Shown: positions 38,104 to 47,106 of the stretch, in pieces | How the letters are laid out: each line of letters begins with the position of its first letter | Numbering within the stretch: the first letter of the stretch is position 1 | From: Novosphingobium malaysiense | GTDB taxonomy: Bacteria; Pseudomonadota; Alphaproteobacteria; Sphingomonadales; Sphingomonadaceae | Reading direction: 5' to 3' | Length of the DNA: 64,000 bases | Assembly (NCBI RefSeq): GCF_000802225.1 | Contig: NZ_JTDI01000002.1 | Coordinates: forward strand, 567,942-631,941 | Made by a program: the position numbers and the translations under genes | The notes under the pieces: model-generated | The model's input: the letters and a program-made list of their open reading frames with translations, nothing else | The model's database searches: none | Told to the model about the DNA's origin: nothing

Positions 38104-38145
38104 TTGATGACCCGCCTTTCGATCGAAAGTTCAAAGGGGAAGGAA

Positions 38146-38174
38146 GGGCTGGCCAGCGTTACGCCGACCAGCCC
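38146..38174 (-). terminator. Hairpin between TonB-receptor and SnoaL genes
   Basis: On the minus strand GGGCTGG and CCAGCCC (7 bp) flank a 15-base loop and are followed by TTCCTTCC. It may attenuate read-through from the receptor gene to the SnoaL-like gene. Confidence 0.35.
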
Positions 38175-38183
38175 CTGATTTCA

Positions 38184-40598
38184 TCAGAAGGTATACTTCG
38201 CCGAGACGCCATATTGACGGGGGGGAGCGTAGTTCACCAGGCCGATGGTGCCAGGCACATCGAACACGCTGTTGGTGTAGCGCTGGTCGAAGATATTGGT
38301 CCCCCAGACACTCAGCGTCAGGCTTTCGTTGATCGCGAGATCGGCGTTGGCATTGACGATGTGCGTGGGCTGCACGCTCGCCCGGGCCGTGTCGATGATC
38401 GAGGAATAGAGCTTTTCGCTGGTATAGTTGTACTGGGCACCGATACGGCCGTTCATGTCGCCCACGGGAAATTCCCACATGAAGCCGACGGTGGCAGTCC
38501 ATTTCGGCGCGTTCTGCAGACGCTGGCCCGCAAGTTCCAGCACGGGCGGCGGCGTCGCGGGATCGCCGTCGTCGTCAGGCAGCTGGAAGGGGAAGTCCTT
38601 GTACTTCGCCGACAAGTAGGCAAGCGAGCCATTGAGCGTGAGCCCGTGGACCGGGGCTGCGAGCAGCTCCGCCTCGAAGCCCTTGATCTGCGCGCTCGCC
38701 ACGTTGAGGATGGTGTTGCCCTGCCGCAAGCTGGCGCCCGATCCCAGGAAGTAGATCTGGGCAAGCTGCAAGTCGCGGTAGTTGGTGTAGAAGCCGGCGA
38801 AATTGAAACGGATCTTGCGATCCAGGAATTCGGTCTTGATGCCGGCTTCAAACGTATCGACTTTCTCGGGTCCATAGGGGCCGAGGTCCTGCTCTATGCC
38901 GATGCGCCCGGTAAAGCCGCCCGACTTGAAGCCACGTGCCCAGTAGCCGTAGAGCAGGAGATCATCGACGGGCCTGTAGTCGAGGCCAACCTTCCAGCCC
39001 AGGTTCTGCCAGGACTTGCTGCCCCGCGGGGGCGCGGCGGCATCGATGAGAACGTTCGGCGTGCCGTCAGGCGCGGTTCCGTCGAACGTGGTGACGCCGC
39101 CGGTCGCCAGCGTCGTGGTCGTTGAGGCCAGCATGCTGGTCTTCTCGTAAGTGTAGCGGATGCCCGCCTGCAACCGCAACTGATCGGTCAGGTCAACATA
39201 GCTCTGCGCGAAGCCGGACAGCGAGTAGTTGTCCTGGTCCTGGAGGTTGAGTTGGTAGAGACCCGGCAGGCCATAGGTGACGTTTCCTGTGGCCGGATCA
39301 TAGCTGAACCCGCCCGCAAAGTTGATCCGGAACTTCTGGTAGTGCTCGTAGTGGTCCTTGAGATAGAACCCGCCGACCAGCAAGTTGATGCTGTCGTTCA
39401 GGTCGATGCTCGTGCGCAGTTCCTGGCTGAACTGCCAGCCCTTGGTGCGACGGCGCGTGTCGTCAAGGAACAGCGGGGTTCCGTCCTGATCGGTGTATTC
39501 GAACAGGTGGAAGTGCTTGTAGGCGGTGATAGAGGTAATATCGCCGACCGCGGTGTCACCGATGTTGACCGTGAGCGAGGTGCGATAGGTGTCCATGTCG
39601 CTGCGATCCTTGATCGGATCGACGAAATTGCCGTTCGCGTCCTTAGGCCCCGGATCGAGCGCGGAGAAATAGTGATCGGGAGCCTTGCAGCGCGAGCCCA
39701 TCGGAAGGCACGGCGAGGCGTACATCCCGGCGAGCCCGGTATCGACGTACTGAGCCTCGCCGGGCAGATCGCCAGCGACGACCACCGGCGCGCCGTTGCG
39801 GCCGCGATCATACTCGCCCGACAGCGTGATATCGACATTTGTGCCCGGGTCGTACTTGAGGATGCCGCGCATGACGGTGACGTTCCGCCGCCCCATGTCC
39901 GATCCGTCATAGACATTCGTCACCCAGCCATCGCGGCGATCGTGCGAGACGACGAAGCGTCCGGAGAGCGATTCGGAAAGGGGTACGTTCAGCACCCCGG
40001 CGGCCTGGAAGTGGTTGTAGTTACCATAGCTCAGGTCGACGCGCCCCTCGAACTTGTCGGTCGGCTGGCTATTGACGACATTGACAACACCGCCGGTAGT
40101 GTTCGCGCCGAACAGCGTTCCCTGCGGGCCGCGCAGGACCTCGATGCGGTCGACGTCGTACAGGTCGACAAGCGCCCCCATCGAAAAGAACTGCGGCACC
40201 CCGTCCACCACGATGCCCACCGTGTTGCCGGCATAGGGATCCGGCTCGATCACGCCGATGCCGCGAATGGTGAACACCGCACTGGCCGGCGCGTTGGAAA
40301 AATTGCCGATCTGGACATTGGGAACGGCCCCCTGAAGGGCCTGCAGCGTTGTGGCGTGCATGTCCTCGACGGCCTGTGCGGATACTGCGGCGACCGAGAT
40401 GGGCACGTCCTGGAGGTTCTCCGCGCGCTTCTGCGCCGTAACGATGATCTCGGCGATGCCACCGCCGCTCTCTTCGGCAGCTTGCGGTGCCGCGTCCTGG
40501 GCATGGGCCGCAGCACATGCCCACTGCACCGCGACAACCGAGATGCCGATACGCCCCATGGTGCCAAGTTTACTTGAACGTTTCTTTGAAAGCTTCAT
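38184..40598 (-). CDS. TonB-dependent outer-membrane receptor
   Basis: An 804-residue receptor from ATG 40598, with GGGAGAGG upstream. The signal peptide (about 1-33) ends at AHAQ. A TonB box-like EIIVTAQKR and the plug domain (about 45-165: LQDVPISVAAVSAQAVEDMH, LRGPQGTLFGANTTGG) follow, then the 22-strand barrel, ending in a C-terminal aromatic residue (YGVSAKYTF). This OAR/FecA-like class in sphingomonads imports hydrophobic organic substrates. Its place between TetR and catabolic enzymes suggests uptake of the compound degraded here. Confidence 0.94.
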   Translation of the reverse strand: MKLSKKRSSKLGTMGRIGISVVAVQWACAAAHAQDAAPQAAEESGGGIAEIIVTAQKRAENLQDVPISVAAVSAQAVEDMHATTLQALQGAVPNVQIGNFSNAPASAVFTIRGIGVIEPDPYAGNTVGIVVDGVPQFFSMGALVDLYDVDRIEVLRGPQGTLFGANTTGGVVNVVNSQPTDKFEGRVDLSYGNYNHFQAAGVLNVPLSESLSGRFVVSHDRRDGWVTNVYDGSDMGRRNVTVMRGILKYDPGTNVDITLSGEYDRGRNGAPVVVAGDLPGEAQYVDTGLAGMYASPCLPMGSRCKAPDHYFSALDPGPKDANGNFVDPIKDRSDMDTYRTSLTVNIGDTAVGDITSITAYKHFHLFEYTDQDGTPLFLDDTRRRTKGWQFSQELRTSIDLNDSINLLVGGFYLKDHYEHYQKFRINFAGGFSYDPATGNVTYGLPGLYQLNLQDQDNYSLSGFAQSYVDLTDQLRLQAGIRYTYEKTSMLASTTTTLATGGVTTFDGTAPDGTPNVLIDAAAPPRGSKSWQNLGWKVGLDYRPVDDLLLYGYWARGFKSGGFTGRIGIEQDLGPYGPEKVDTFEAGIKTEFLDRKIRFNFAGFYTNYRDLQLAQIYFLGSGASLRQGNTILNVASAQIKGFEAELLAAPVHGLTLNGSLAYLSAKYKDFPFQLPDDDGDPATPPPVLELAGQRLQNAPKWTATVGFMWEFPVGDMNGRIGAQYNYTSEKLYSSIIDTARASVQPTHIVNANADLAINESLTLSVWGTNIFDQRYTNSVFDVPGTIGLVNYAPPRQYGVSAKYTF

Positions 40599-40611
40599 GC
40601 CTGCCTCTCCC

Positions 40612-40642
40612 AATTTTCGGCTCAATGTCCGAATTTTCGGCT
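40612..40642. promoter_or_regulatory. Two AATTTTCGGCT direct repeats upstream of TonB-receptor gene
   Basis: Eleven-base identical copies at 40612-40622 and 40632-40642 are exactly 20 bp apart (two helical turns), just upstream of the receptor start. The second copy is part of the palindrome CCGAATTTTCGG (40629-40640). This arrangement suits binding of a regulator to one face of the DNA. Confidence 0.45.
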
Positions 40643-40745
40643 TCGTGTTCGAGCCGAGCCTTGCACATGTGTTGCGCGCAGCATGGGCGATTCAGGAACT
40701 ATGGAATTGGCTAGGTTTGCAAATTAATCGTACAGACGTTCTGGT

Positions 40746-41471
40746 TTAATCGGAGGTCTCGGCAAGCGCCCGGAGGCCTCCAGTAAAAAATGTGGCGGCC
40801 GGCGAAATGAGTTCGTTGATGGCTGCGATCGGATATTCCCCGTCGGTGACCTGGTCGAGAAAACCCTGGTCCTGAACCATGAATATCACGGCGGCGTCGA
40901 TGAGGTAGACGGCCAGCTTCAGCTTGCGATCGGGAATGTGCGGCGCTGCGTCGCGCAGGAATTCCGCGAAGAGACTGGAGATTGGCAGTAGCTCGAGCAG
41001 CGCGACATTAACTTCGTTCGCGGCGTATGCACCCATGAAACTTGAGGTTAGGCGGATATAGGTCCTGAACTCACTCCCCGAATCGATGCAACTTCTTAGA
41101 AAAGGCCGAATAAAAGCTTCAATAGTTCCGAGATCCCCTTTGTTTTCATTTTTTGCCCGTTCAAGGTTTTCACGAATGATTTCAATCAGAGGATCTCGCT
41201 TACGCAACACGACGTTATAGAGAAGGTTCTCTTTACTCGGGAAGTGATGCGTGATTACGCCCAGACTGGCGTCTGCCTGGCGTGCGACATCGCGCAAGGA
41301 AGCGCCGTCGTACCCGCGCAGCGCGAATACCTGCTCTGCCGCATCCATGATTTGCTCGCGACGAACAGCGCCGTTACGGCGGCGCACCGGCGCGGCGACC
41401 GCTTGCTCGGCGGGCTTGGTGGATCTGGCATTGCCGCGGGCAGTACGGGCGTCGGACGATACCTTTTTCAT
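40746..41471 (-). CDS. TetR family regulator
   Basis: A 241-residue protein. An Arg/Lys-rich N-terminal tail (about 1-35) precedes the HTH (about 38-85: IMDAAEQVFALRGYDGASLR, DVARQADASLGVITHHF) and a TetR_C helical domain. It diverges from the Rieske oxygenase operon with 212 bp between, where a strong palindrome lies at 41572-41597, and is followed in the same direction by the TonB-receptor gene after 147 bp. It probably controls both transcription units in response to substrate or an intermediate. Confidence 0.88.
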   Translation of the reverse strand: MKKVSSDARTARGNARSTKPAEQAVAAPVRRRNGAVRREQIMDAAEQVFALRGYDGASLRDVARQADASLGVITHHFPSKENLLYNVVLRKRDPLIEIIRENLERAKNENKGDLGTIEAFIRPFLRSCIDSGSEFRTYIRLTSSFMGAYAANEVNVALLELLPISSLFAEFLRDAAPHIPDRKLKLAVYLIDAAVIFMVQDQGFLDQVTDGEYPIAAINELISPAATFFTGGLRALAETSD

Positions 41472-41571
41472 TGCTCAGGAGATGTTCGTCCGGCGGATGG
41501 CCGTCAAGAGCGCGACACGGACGAACGGGCGCCTGGCTGAGCCGCCCCCTACTCTAAGTCACAGTATAACA

Positions 41572-41597
41572 GAACGATCGTACTAGTAAGATTGTTC
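41572..41597. promoter_or_regulatory. Candidate TetR operator upstream of Rieske operon
   Basis: A 26-bp near-perfect palindrome: arms GAACGATC and GATTGTTC around TACTAGTA, with 11 of 13 base pairs matching. It is located 87 bp upstream of the Rieske gene start and 100 bp upstream of the divergent TetR start, a typical operator position. Confidence 0.65.
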
Positions 41598-41683
41598 GAG
41601 ATTGACGGTCCGCAAGAGCCAGGCTCGCCAAATTGCAGAGGGGGCTTCCAAGGGCGTGTCCGCATAAGAAGAGGAGAGAGGTT

Positions 41684-43024
41684 TTGGGTGAATTTGCAGT
41701 GCATCCGCTGACCATCAATGGGCGAGACCCCGCGAACTTGCGCGGCGATCCGATCACCGGCGACCGCTACACCTCACGCGAATTCGCGCAGCGGGAATGG
41801 GATCACATGTGGACTCGCATCTGGCACGTTGCCGGACGGTCGGCGGAGCTGCAGGAAGAGGGCGACTACCTCGTGCACGACTTCATGCACGAGTCGGTGA
41901 TCTGCGTTCGTCAGGCGGACGGCTCCGTAAAGGCGTTCTACAACGCTTGCGCGCACCGCGGACAGCGCCTCGCCTGGGCTAACTCAAGCGCCTCGAACGG
42001 TTTTCATTGCCCGTATCACGGCTGGCGGTTCGCCATCGATGGTGTGCTCAAGACGGCGCAGGACTCCGAGGATTTCCCGCAGGGCAATCCGTGCGGCAAG
42101 GTCAAGCTTCGCGAACTGCGCTGCCAGACCTGGGGCGGGTTCGTCTGGTACACAATGGACGACGAAGCGCCGTCGCTGCTCGAGTACCTGAGCCCGATGC
42201 CGGAGATCTATCGCAACTATCCCATGGAAACCGCCGTGTGCGTGTTTGCGATGAAGATCGACCTCAACACGAACTGGAAGTTCGCGACCGACAATTTTTC
42301 CGAGAGCTATCACACGCGCACGGCGCATCCGCAGGTGCCGCCATGGATCGACCAGGACGTCGACAGCGCGCGCCACGAAATGTTCCCCAACGGCCATGGT
42401 CGCACGGTTCAGCCGATGCGCCCTTCGCTGACCGACCTTCCCCCTGCAGGCATCGATCACCCCTTCGACGCCATCCTGCGCCAGTGGGGCATCGATCCCG
42501 ATGCCTACCCGGATTACAAAACCAAGGCGATGCAGGGCTGGCTGGACCTCAAGGCGGCCAAGCGCGCGAATTGGAAGGAGCGCGGCTACGTCCATTACGA
42601 GCACATGGATGACGAGGAACTGACCGACAGCCCGCACACGGTGGTCTTCCCGAATGTGACCTTGTCGTTCCTGCCGGACAATCTAATTTTCTTCCGTACC
42701 GAGCCGCATCCCGACGACCCCAACATGTGCACGTTCGATCTGTGGTGCATGGCCTATCCGGTCGAGGGACAGGACACCGTCGATTCCATCATGGCAGGCC
42801 CCCGTCCCTTACGTGAATGCGAAGTTGAGCATCGCGCGTTCGACGGTGGAAAGGGTGTGCCGGAGATCGAAGGGCAGATCGTCTACCAGGACATGCAACT
42901 TGCCGAGGGGCAGCAGCGGGGCATGTACTCGCGGGGCTACCAGGATGCGTACCTCAGCGCGCAGGAAACTCGCGTGCGCTTTTTCCATGAAGTCCTGAAC
43001 GACTACCTCGAAGGCCGGCGCTGA
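41684..43024 (+). CDS. Rieske non-haem iron oxygenase, alpha subunit
   Basis: A 446-residue protein with a TTG start (GGAGAG upstream). The Rieske cluster ligands are C89-x-H91 (NACAHRGQRL) and C109-x2-H112 (FHCPYHGWRF). The mononuclear iron site reads NWKFATDNFSESYHTRTAHP, with the bridging Asp and two His. Such enzymes hydroxylate aromatic, steroid or terpenoid rings using O2 and electrons from a reductase and ferredoxin, which are not encoded here. It begins the plus-strand operon 41.7-45.8 kb and is probably an early or key oxidation step. Confidence 0.93.
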   Translation: MGEFAVHPLTINGRDPANLRGDPITGDRYTSREFAQREWDHMWTRIWHVAGRSAELQEEGDYLVHDFMHESVICVRQADGSVKAFYNACAHRGQRLAWANSSASNGFHCPYHGWRFAIDGVLKTAQDSEDFPQGNPCGKVKLRELRCQTWGGFVWYTMDDEAPSLLEYLSPMPEIYRNYPMETAVCVFAMKIDLNTNWKFATDNFSESYHTRTAHPQVPPWIDQDVDSARHEMFPNGHGRTVQPMRPSLTDLPPAGIDHPFDAILRQWGIDPDAYPDYKTKAMQGWLDLKAAKRANWKERGYVHYEHMDDEELTDSPHTVVFPNVTLSFLPDNLIFFRTEPHPDDPNMCTFDLWCMAYPVEGQDTVDSIMAGPRPLRECEVEHRAFDGGKGVPEIEGQIVYQDMQLAEGQQRGMYSRGYQDAYLSAQETRVRFFHEVLNDYLEGRR

Positions 43025-43034
43025 AGCGCCGGCC
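43013..43034. repeat. Perfect 10-bp hairpin spanning Rieske stop codon
   Basis: GGCCGGCGCT and AGCGCCGGCC are exact complements with only GA between; the gene's TGA stop lies at the tip. The A-run after it lies on the plus strand, so it is not a plus-strand intrinsic terminator. It may stabilise or attenuate the downstream operon mRNA. Confidence 0.75.
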
Positions 43035-43064
43035 CGCCAAAAAAAGACAACACGGAGAGAAGAG

Positions 43065-43541
43065 ATGACCGGCACGACCGAGGAACGCCTGCGCCGCGTG
43101 GAAGACATTCTTGCGATCAAGGATTTGCGGGCGCGATACGCGCACGCTGCGAACATGATTAAGGGGCGCAGCGGCGACAACAAGGTGTTTGCCTCGCTTT
43201 TTGCGGAAGACGGCACTTTCGATCCGGGCATGGGTTCGGCGACAGGCCCGGCCGCGATCGAGGCGATGATGGACAAGCTCACGACGCAGTGGCAGTCGGC
43301 CGTGCATCACATGCTCAATTCGGTGATCGAGGTCGATGGCGACACCGCCACCGGCACCATCAACGGCCTGATGGTCTTCACGAAAAAAGACGATCCGACG
43401 CCGATCTGGCTCTCCAACATCTATAATGACACTTATGTCCGCACGGCAGCCGGCTGGCGATTCAAACTCGTGACCATCACTGACATCTTCGCACAGCCGG
43501 CCTTTTTCGAGGCCTATGCGGAATTTGCCGCAGGCAACTGA
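43065..43541 (+). CDS. SnoaL/NTF2-like protein
   Basis: A 158-residue protein with a strong Shine-Dalgarno site (GGAGAGAAG). The start EERLRRVEDILAIKDLRARY, the middle DGTFDPGMGSATGPAAIEAM and VHHMLNSVIEVDGDTATGTI fit SnoaL_4/NTF2-like proteins. It could be a hydratase/isomerase or the small subunit of the Rieske oxygenase encoded immediately upstream (41 bp); the latter would be unusual since that subunit type normally has a different length and context. Confidence 0.85.
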   Translation: MTGTTEERLRRVEDILAIKDLRARYAHAANMIKGRSGDNKVFASLFAEDGTFDPGMGSATGPAAIEAMMDKLTTQWQSAVHHMLNSVIEVDGDTATGTINGLMVFTKKDDPTPIWLSNIYNDTYVRTAAGWRFKLVTITDIFAQPAFFEAYAEFAAGN

Positions 43542-43577
43542 GCCTCGCCGTCTGAAATTCCGCGACAGGAGTCCGGC

Positions 43578-44393
43578 ATGCGCAAATTCGCGCTTCACCA
43601 GATCACCGCGATCGAACTGCCGCCCGACGAGTTGATCCGTCTGGCAGCTGAGGTCGGGTGCGACCGCGTCTGTGTTTTCGTGCGTTCGCCCCTCGTGGTT
43701 TCCGAAACGTCCGGTCGCGAAGAGCACCTCTTCCCGACGATAACCGTGGCATCCGTGGAGACCGTGCGGCAAGCGCTCGACGAGACCGGGGGCTCGATCA
43801 TGAACATCGAGTACTTCCCGATCGAGGATGGGGTCGATCTCGAAACATATCGCGATGCCCTGGCACTTGGCGCATCGCTCGGCGCCGAACGGATCGTGAC
43901 CCATATGCACGAGACCGATCCGGAGCTCGGCAGGAAGAGACTTGGGTTGCTGTGCGACATGGCGGCCGAATTCGGCTTGAAGGTCGGGCTCGAATTCATG
44001 GGCCTTTCGCCCGGATGCAATTCGATCGCGATGGCGCAAGAGATCGTCGCGGACGTCGCCAGGCCCAATCTGGGCATAGCGATCGATGCCCTGCACCTGG
44101 CGCGAACCGGAGGCACGATCAGGCAGGTCGCGGATCTTCCCCCCTCGATGATCGCCTACGCCCAGTTGTGCGATGGCGAGCACCTGCGCACGAGCAATGA
44201 CTACCTGCCCGAAGCGATGGACCGAATGCTTCCGGGCACGGGGGTGTTCCCTTTGCGCGAACTGGTCGCAGCGTTGCCTGACGACACGCCCTACGATGTC
44301 GAGGTTCCCGGCGAGCGCCTCCGCGAAAGCGGGGTCGATGCCAAGCAACGGGCGCAGTGGGCGGTGGAAGCCTGCGCGAAGCTCTTCAAATGA
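43578..44393 (+). CDS. TIM-barrel sugar phosphate isomerase/epimerase-like protein
   Basis: A 271-residue AP endonuclease 2/xylose-isomerase-type TIM barrel. Metal-site-like residues occur in VGLEFMGLSP (Glu), GIAIDALHLARTG (Asp, His) and VEVPGE (Glu). Members act on sugars, inositols or hydroxypyruvate-type compounds; in catabolic clusters they are often of unknown role. A second, diverged copy lies at 51814-52608. It is part of the operon Rieske-SnoaL-TIM-VOC-SDR. Confidence 0.85.
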   Translation: MRKFALHQITAIELPPDELIRLAAEVGCDRVCVFVRSPLVVSETSGREEHLFPTITVASVETVRQALDETGGSIMNIEYFPIEDGVDLETYRDALALGASLGAERIVTHMHETDPELGRKRLGLLCDMAAEFGLKVGLEFMGLSPGCNSIAMAQEIVADVARPNLGIAIDALHLARTGGTIRQVADLPPSMIAYAQLCDGEHLRTSNDYLPEAMDRMLPGTGVFPLRELVAALPDDTPYDVEVPGERLRESGVDAKQRAQWAVEACAKLFK

Positions 44394-44439
44394 TCGGCGG
44401 CGATCAGATGCGTTGCCGCCCAAAGGATGACTGCAGCCA

Positions 44440-44961
44440 ATGACGGGTTTTTCAGACTTCACCCAGAACTGCTGGGTCGTTTCCGATATCGATGAGGCTG
44501 TCCGGCGTTGGCATGCGACCACCGGAATTGGCCCCTTCTTCTTGCTCAGGTCGCCGACCGTCGGGGACTTCCATTATCGCGGCGTCGCGGGCGAACTCGA
44601 AATGGACGTGGCCCTGGCTCAGGCCGGCGACATCCAGATCGAGCTGATCCAGCCGAAGGGCGAAGGACCCTCGGCCTACCGCGATGCGTGCCCGCCCGGG
44701 GGCGAGGTGTTCCACCATCTCGGCAAGATGACCCGCAATTACGATCGCGACTTCGCGCACTATTCGCAAGCTGGCTTTGCGTTGGCGCAGAACGGATTGG
44801 CCGGCGATTCCCGGTTCGGATACTTCGACACGCGCGGCGTGCTTGGGATGATGGTCGAGCTCATCGAGATGAAGCCCGGCCTCGAAGCCATGTTCTCGAT
44901 GATCGCTGAAGCGGCCCAGGGATGGGATGGCAGCGACCCTTATCGCACAATCGACTTCTGA
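44440..44961 (+). CDS. VOC family protein (glyoxalase-like)
   Basis: A 173-residue two-module beta-alpha-beta-beta-beta protein. The opening TQNCWVVSDIDEAVRRWH and the block GEVFHHLGKMTRNY with a His, and VELIEMKPG with a Glu, mark metal-site positions of the vicinal oxygen chelate superfamily. Extradiol dioxygenases, glyoxalases, epimerases and dehydratases share the fold. Size and motif (Glyoxalase_4 type) suggest an isomerase or lyase rather than a full extradiol dioxygenase. A paralogue lies at 47896-48423. Confidence 0.85.
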   Translation: MTGFSDFTQNCWVVSDIDEAVRRWHATTGIGPFFLLRSPTVGDFHYRGVAGELEMDVALAQAGDIQIELIQPKGEGPSAYRDACPPGGEVFHHLGKMTRNYDRDFAHYSQAGFALAQNGLAGDSRFGYFDTRGVLGMMVELIEMKPGLEAMFSMIAEAAQGWDGSDPYRTIDF

Positions 44962-45012
44962 GACCGCAGCGGCCGGCTTCATCATTCCAATTGCATCAAA
45001 GGAGAAAAGAAA

Positions 45013-45759
45013 ATGGGAAAGCTCGACGGAAAGGTTGCCCTGATCACAGGTGGCTCGAACGGCCTCGGAGCCGCCGATGCAAGGATGCTGGCAAGCGAGG
45101 GTGCGCAGGTCGTCATCACCGACATCCAGGATGAACTCGGCGAAGCGACCGCCGCCAGCATCGAAGGTGCGCTTTATCTCCATCACGATGTTCGCGACGA
45201 AGCGCAATGGCGCAGCGTCGTCGACACGGTCATCGAACGCTACGGCCGGCTCGATATTCTCGTCAACAACGCCGGCCTCGTGATCTTCGGAAACGTCGTC
45301 GATCAGTCTTTCGCGGACTACAAGATGCATGTCGACGTGATGCTCGACGGCACCTTCCTCGGGTGCAAGACCGCCATTCCGCATATCGCCAGGGCAGGTG
45401 GCGGCACGATCGTCAATATGTCCTCGGTGGGCGGCATCAAGGGCGTCGGCGCGATCCCGGCCTATGCGGCGGCTAAGGGCGGCATCATCGCGATGACCAA
45501 AAGTATCGCGGTCTATTGCCAGGAGCAGGGTTTCAACATCCGGGTGAACGCCATCGCACCCGGCGCAATTGAAACGCCTATGACGGCCAAGGCCGTCGCG
45601 CAGCTGCCCAAGGAGGAGGCTGGTCTGGCCCAGTTGCAGAACCACGGCATGGGCAAGCCCGACGACATCGCCAACACGGTCCTGTTCCTGGTAGGTGATA
45701 GCGGTCGGCACATCACCGGCACCACCATCACGGTCGATAACGGCGAAACCGCCCGCTGA
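45013..45759 (+). CDS. SDR family oxidoreductase
   Basis: A 248-residue classical SDR with a strong GGAGAAAAG site. TGGSNGLGAA, TDIQDE (acidic, NAD-preferring), LVNNAGLV, and the Ser-Tyr-Lys site MSSVGG...AYAAAKGG are intact. The layout resembles 3-alpha/20-beta hydroxysteroid dehydrogenases and related alicyclic alcohol dehydrogenases. It ends the Rieske operon. Confidence 0.9.
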   Translation: MGKLDGKVALITGGSNGLGAADARMLASEGAQVVITDIQDELGEATAASIEGALYLHHDVRDEAQWRSVVDTVIERYGRLDILVNNAGLVIFGNVVDQSFADYKMHVDVMLDGTFLGCKTAIPHIARAGGGTIVNMSSVGGIKGVGAIPAYAAAKGGIIAMTKSIAVYCQEQGFNIRVNAIAPGAIETPMTAKAVAQLPKEEAGLAQLQNHGMGKPDDIANTVLFLVGDSGRHITGTTITVDNGETAR

Positions 45760-45890
45760 TCGTGACGCCAAGGAGATTTCCGAAGGGTTGGTCAGGGAGA
45801 TGCAGGCAAACTTAACCGAGGCAACCTGCAGGGCATCGAGGGCGACACCTGATGCGGCTCTACGATAAAATGGTCAGCGGCGCCCTTCTG

Positions 45891-46520
45891 TCATCGCGAG
45901 GCTTTCCATTCCTCGCCGAGCAATTGGCTCAGTGTCGCTTCCAGCCCGAAACACAGATGGTCACCCAAATCCCGACCGTCCATGCGCCCGCTCGCAAGGT
46001 CGTGGACCAGAGCATAGCCGAGGTTCGCGAACTGGTGGCGCGCGATTGCGAGCCGTCTCGGGTCCGAAACCACGTGGGAATGCGCCGCGAGCGCAAGGGC
46101 GGCCTGGAGATGTCGCAGCCCGACCTCCTGCAACCTTGCGTACGTTTCCGGATCGACATCGTCCGAAAAATAAAGGGTCGCGATTGTCTGGGACCAGTTG
46201 CGGTTGCGCGCGAGGTCCATGGCGATCGCCCGGATCGAAGCGAACAACTCGTCCATGTCGGGAAAGTTGCTGAGGCCGAATTCGGCGATGACGGTGGTCT
46301 GGTAAAGCTCGACCAGCTTGGCGGCCAGGTTCGTCTTGGAGCCGAAGATGTTGTAGACGGTTTTCTCCGCGACACCGGCTTCGCGCGCGATCCCGATCAT
46401 GGTCACGGCGTTTATGCCATCCCGGGACACAAGGCGAAACGCTGCATCCAAGACGCGTCGTTGCGTCTGCACGCCGCGCGACCGGCGCGTGCCTTCTGCG
46501 TTGGGCTCAGGATTGTCCAT
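45891..46520 (-). CDS. TetR family regulator
   Basis: A 209-residue protein; ATG 46520 is preferred (AGGGG upstream) over a GTG at 46556. The HTH lies at about 25-70 (VLDAAFRLVSRDGINAVTMI, GIAREAGVAEKTVYNIFGSK), followed by a ligand-binding domain. It diverges from the SnoaL/SDR/VOC/PQQ operon with 153 bp between; a near-perfect palindrome at 46603-46622 is the likely operator. It may sense an intermediate of the second module. Confidence 0.87.
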   Translation of the reverse strand: MDNPEPNAEGTRRSRGVQTQRRVLDAAFRLVSRDGINAVTMIGIAREAGVAEKTVYNIFGSKTNLAAKLVELYQTTVIAEFGLSNFPDMDELFASIRAIAMDLARNRNWSQTIATLYFSDDVDPETYARLQEVGLRHLQAALALAAHSHVVSDPRRLAIARHQFANLGYALVHDLASGRMDGRDLGDHLCFGLEATLSQLLGEEWKASR

Positions 46521-46602
46521 CGAGCGCCCCTTAGCAGGAATCGCCGCGCGGCGCACAGCTGGGCGCTGCGCAAAAGGCTAGGTTCGCCCCAGACGCTTCC
46601 CG

Positions 46603-46622
46603 TATTACAGGATACTGTAATA
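46603..46622. promoter_or_regulatory. Candidate TetR operator upstream of second module
   Basis: TATTACAGGATACTGTAATA has 8-bp perfect arms with a 4-base spacer. It lies 52 bp upstream of the plus-strand SnoaL gene and 83 bp upstream of the divergent TetR start. Confidence 0.65.
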
Positions 46623-46673
46623 GAAGTTTCAGGCGCATCGCAAGCGCACTGAACCTCAAAAAGGAGAGAGGCA

Positions 46674-47075
46674 TTGACCGATTGGGCTGACAGGGTTGCG
46701 ATTAACGACGTGCTTGCCCGCTATGCCGATGGCGTGAACCGTCGCGATGCCGACCTGTGGAGTTCGACCTGGGATGAGGAGGGTGAATGGTTCCTCTTCG
46801 GTCCTGACCCCGTGAAGGGGCGCGATGCCATCGTGGCGGCATGGAAGGACGCCATGGTGGGTTATCCCTTCGTCGTCATGTTCGCATCGCAAGGCGCGGT
46901 CGAAATCGATGGAGGCCACGCTTCCGGCGTTTCCTACACGAACGAAGTGGCGCGAACCGCGGCTGGGACCGAGCTGCGCGTCACCGGACGATACACCGAC
47001 CGGTATGTGAAGCGCGATGGTCGCTGGGGCTTTGCGTTCCGCCAGTTCGAACCGTTGCACCAGCAGCAGATCTGA
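46674..47075 (+). CDS. SnoaL/NTF2-like protein
   Basis: A 133-residue compact SnoaL-type protein with a TTG start and AAGGAGAG upstream. DRVAINDVLARYADGVNRRD, LWSSTWDEEGEW (Trp, Asp) and RTAAGTELRVTGRYTDRYVK fit the family. It is the first gene of the operon 46.7-52.6 kb and starts next to a candidate operator. Confidence 0.85.
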   Translation: MTDWADRVAINDVLARYADGVNRRDADLWSSTWDEEGEWFLFGPDPVKGRDAIVAAWKDAMVGYPFVVMFASQGAVEIDGGHASGVSYTNEVARTAAGTELRVTGRYTDRYVKRDGRWGFAFRQFEPLHQQQI

Positions 47076-47106
47076 AATGCCAGACAATACGAGAGAGGGA
47101 AGAGAG

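Noticed and set aside
42954..44522. Minus-strand open frame of over 500 codons opposite the SnoaL and TIM-barrel genes
   Set aside because: Antisense shadow; no recognisable domain, while the plus-strand genes have clear motifs and ribosome-binding sites.
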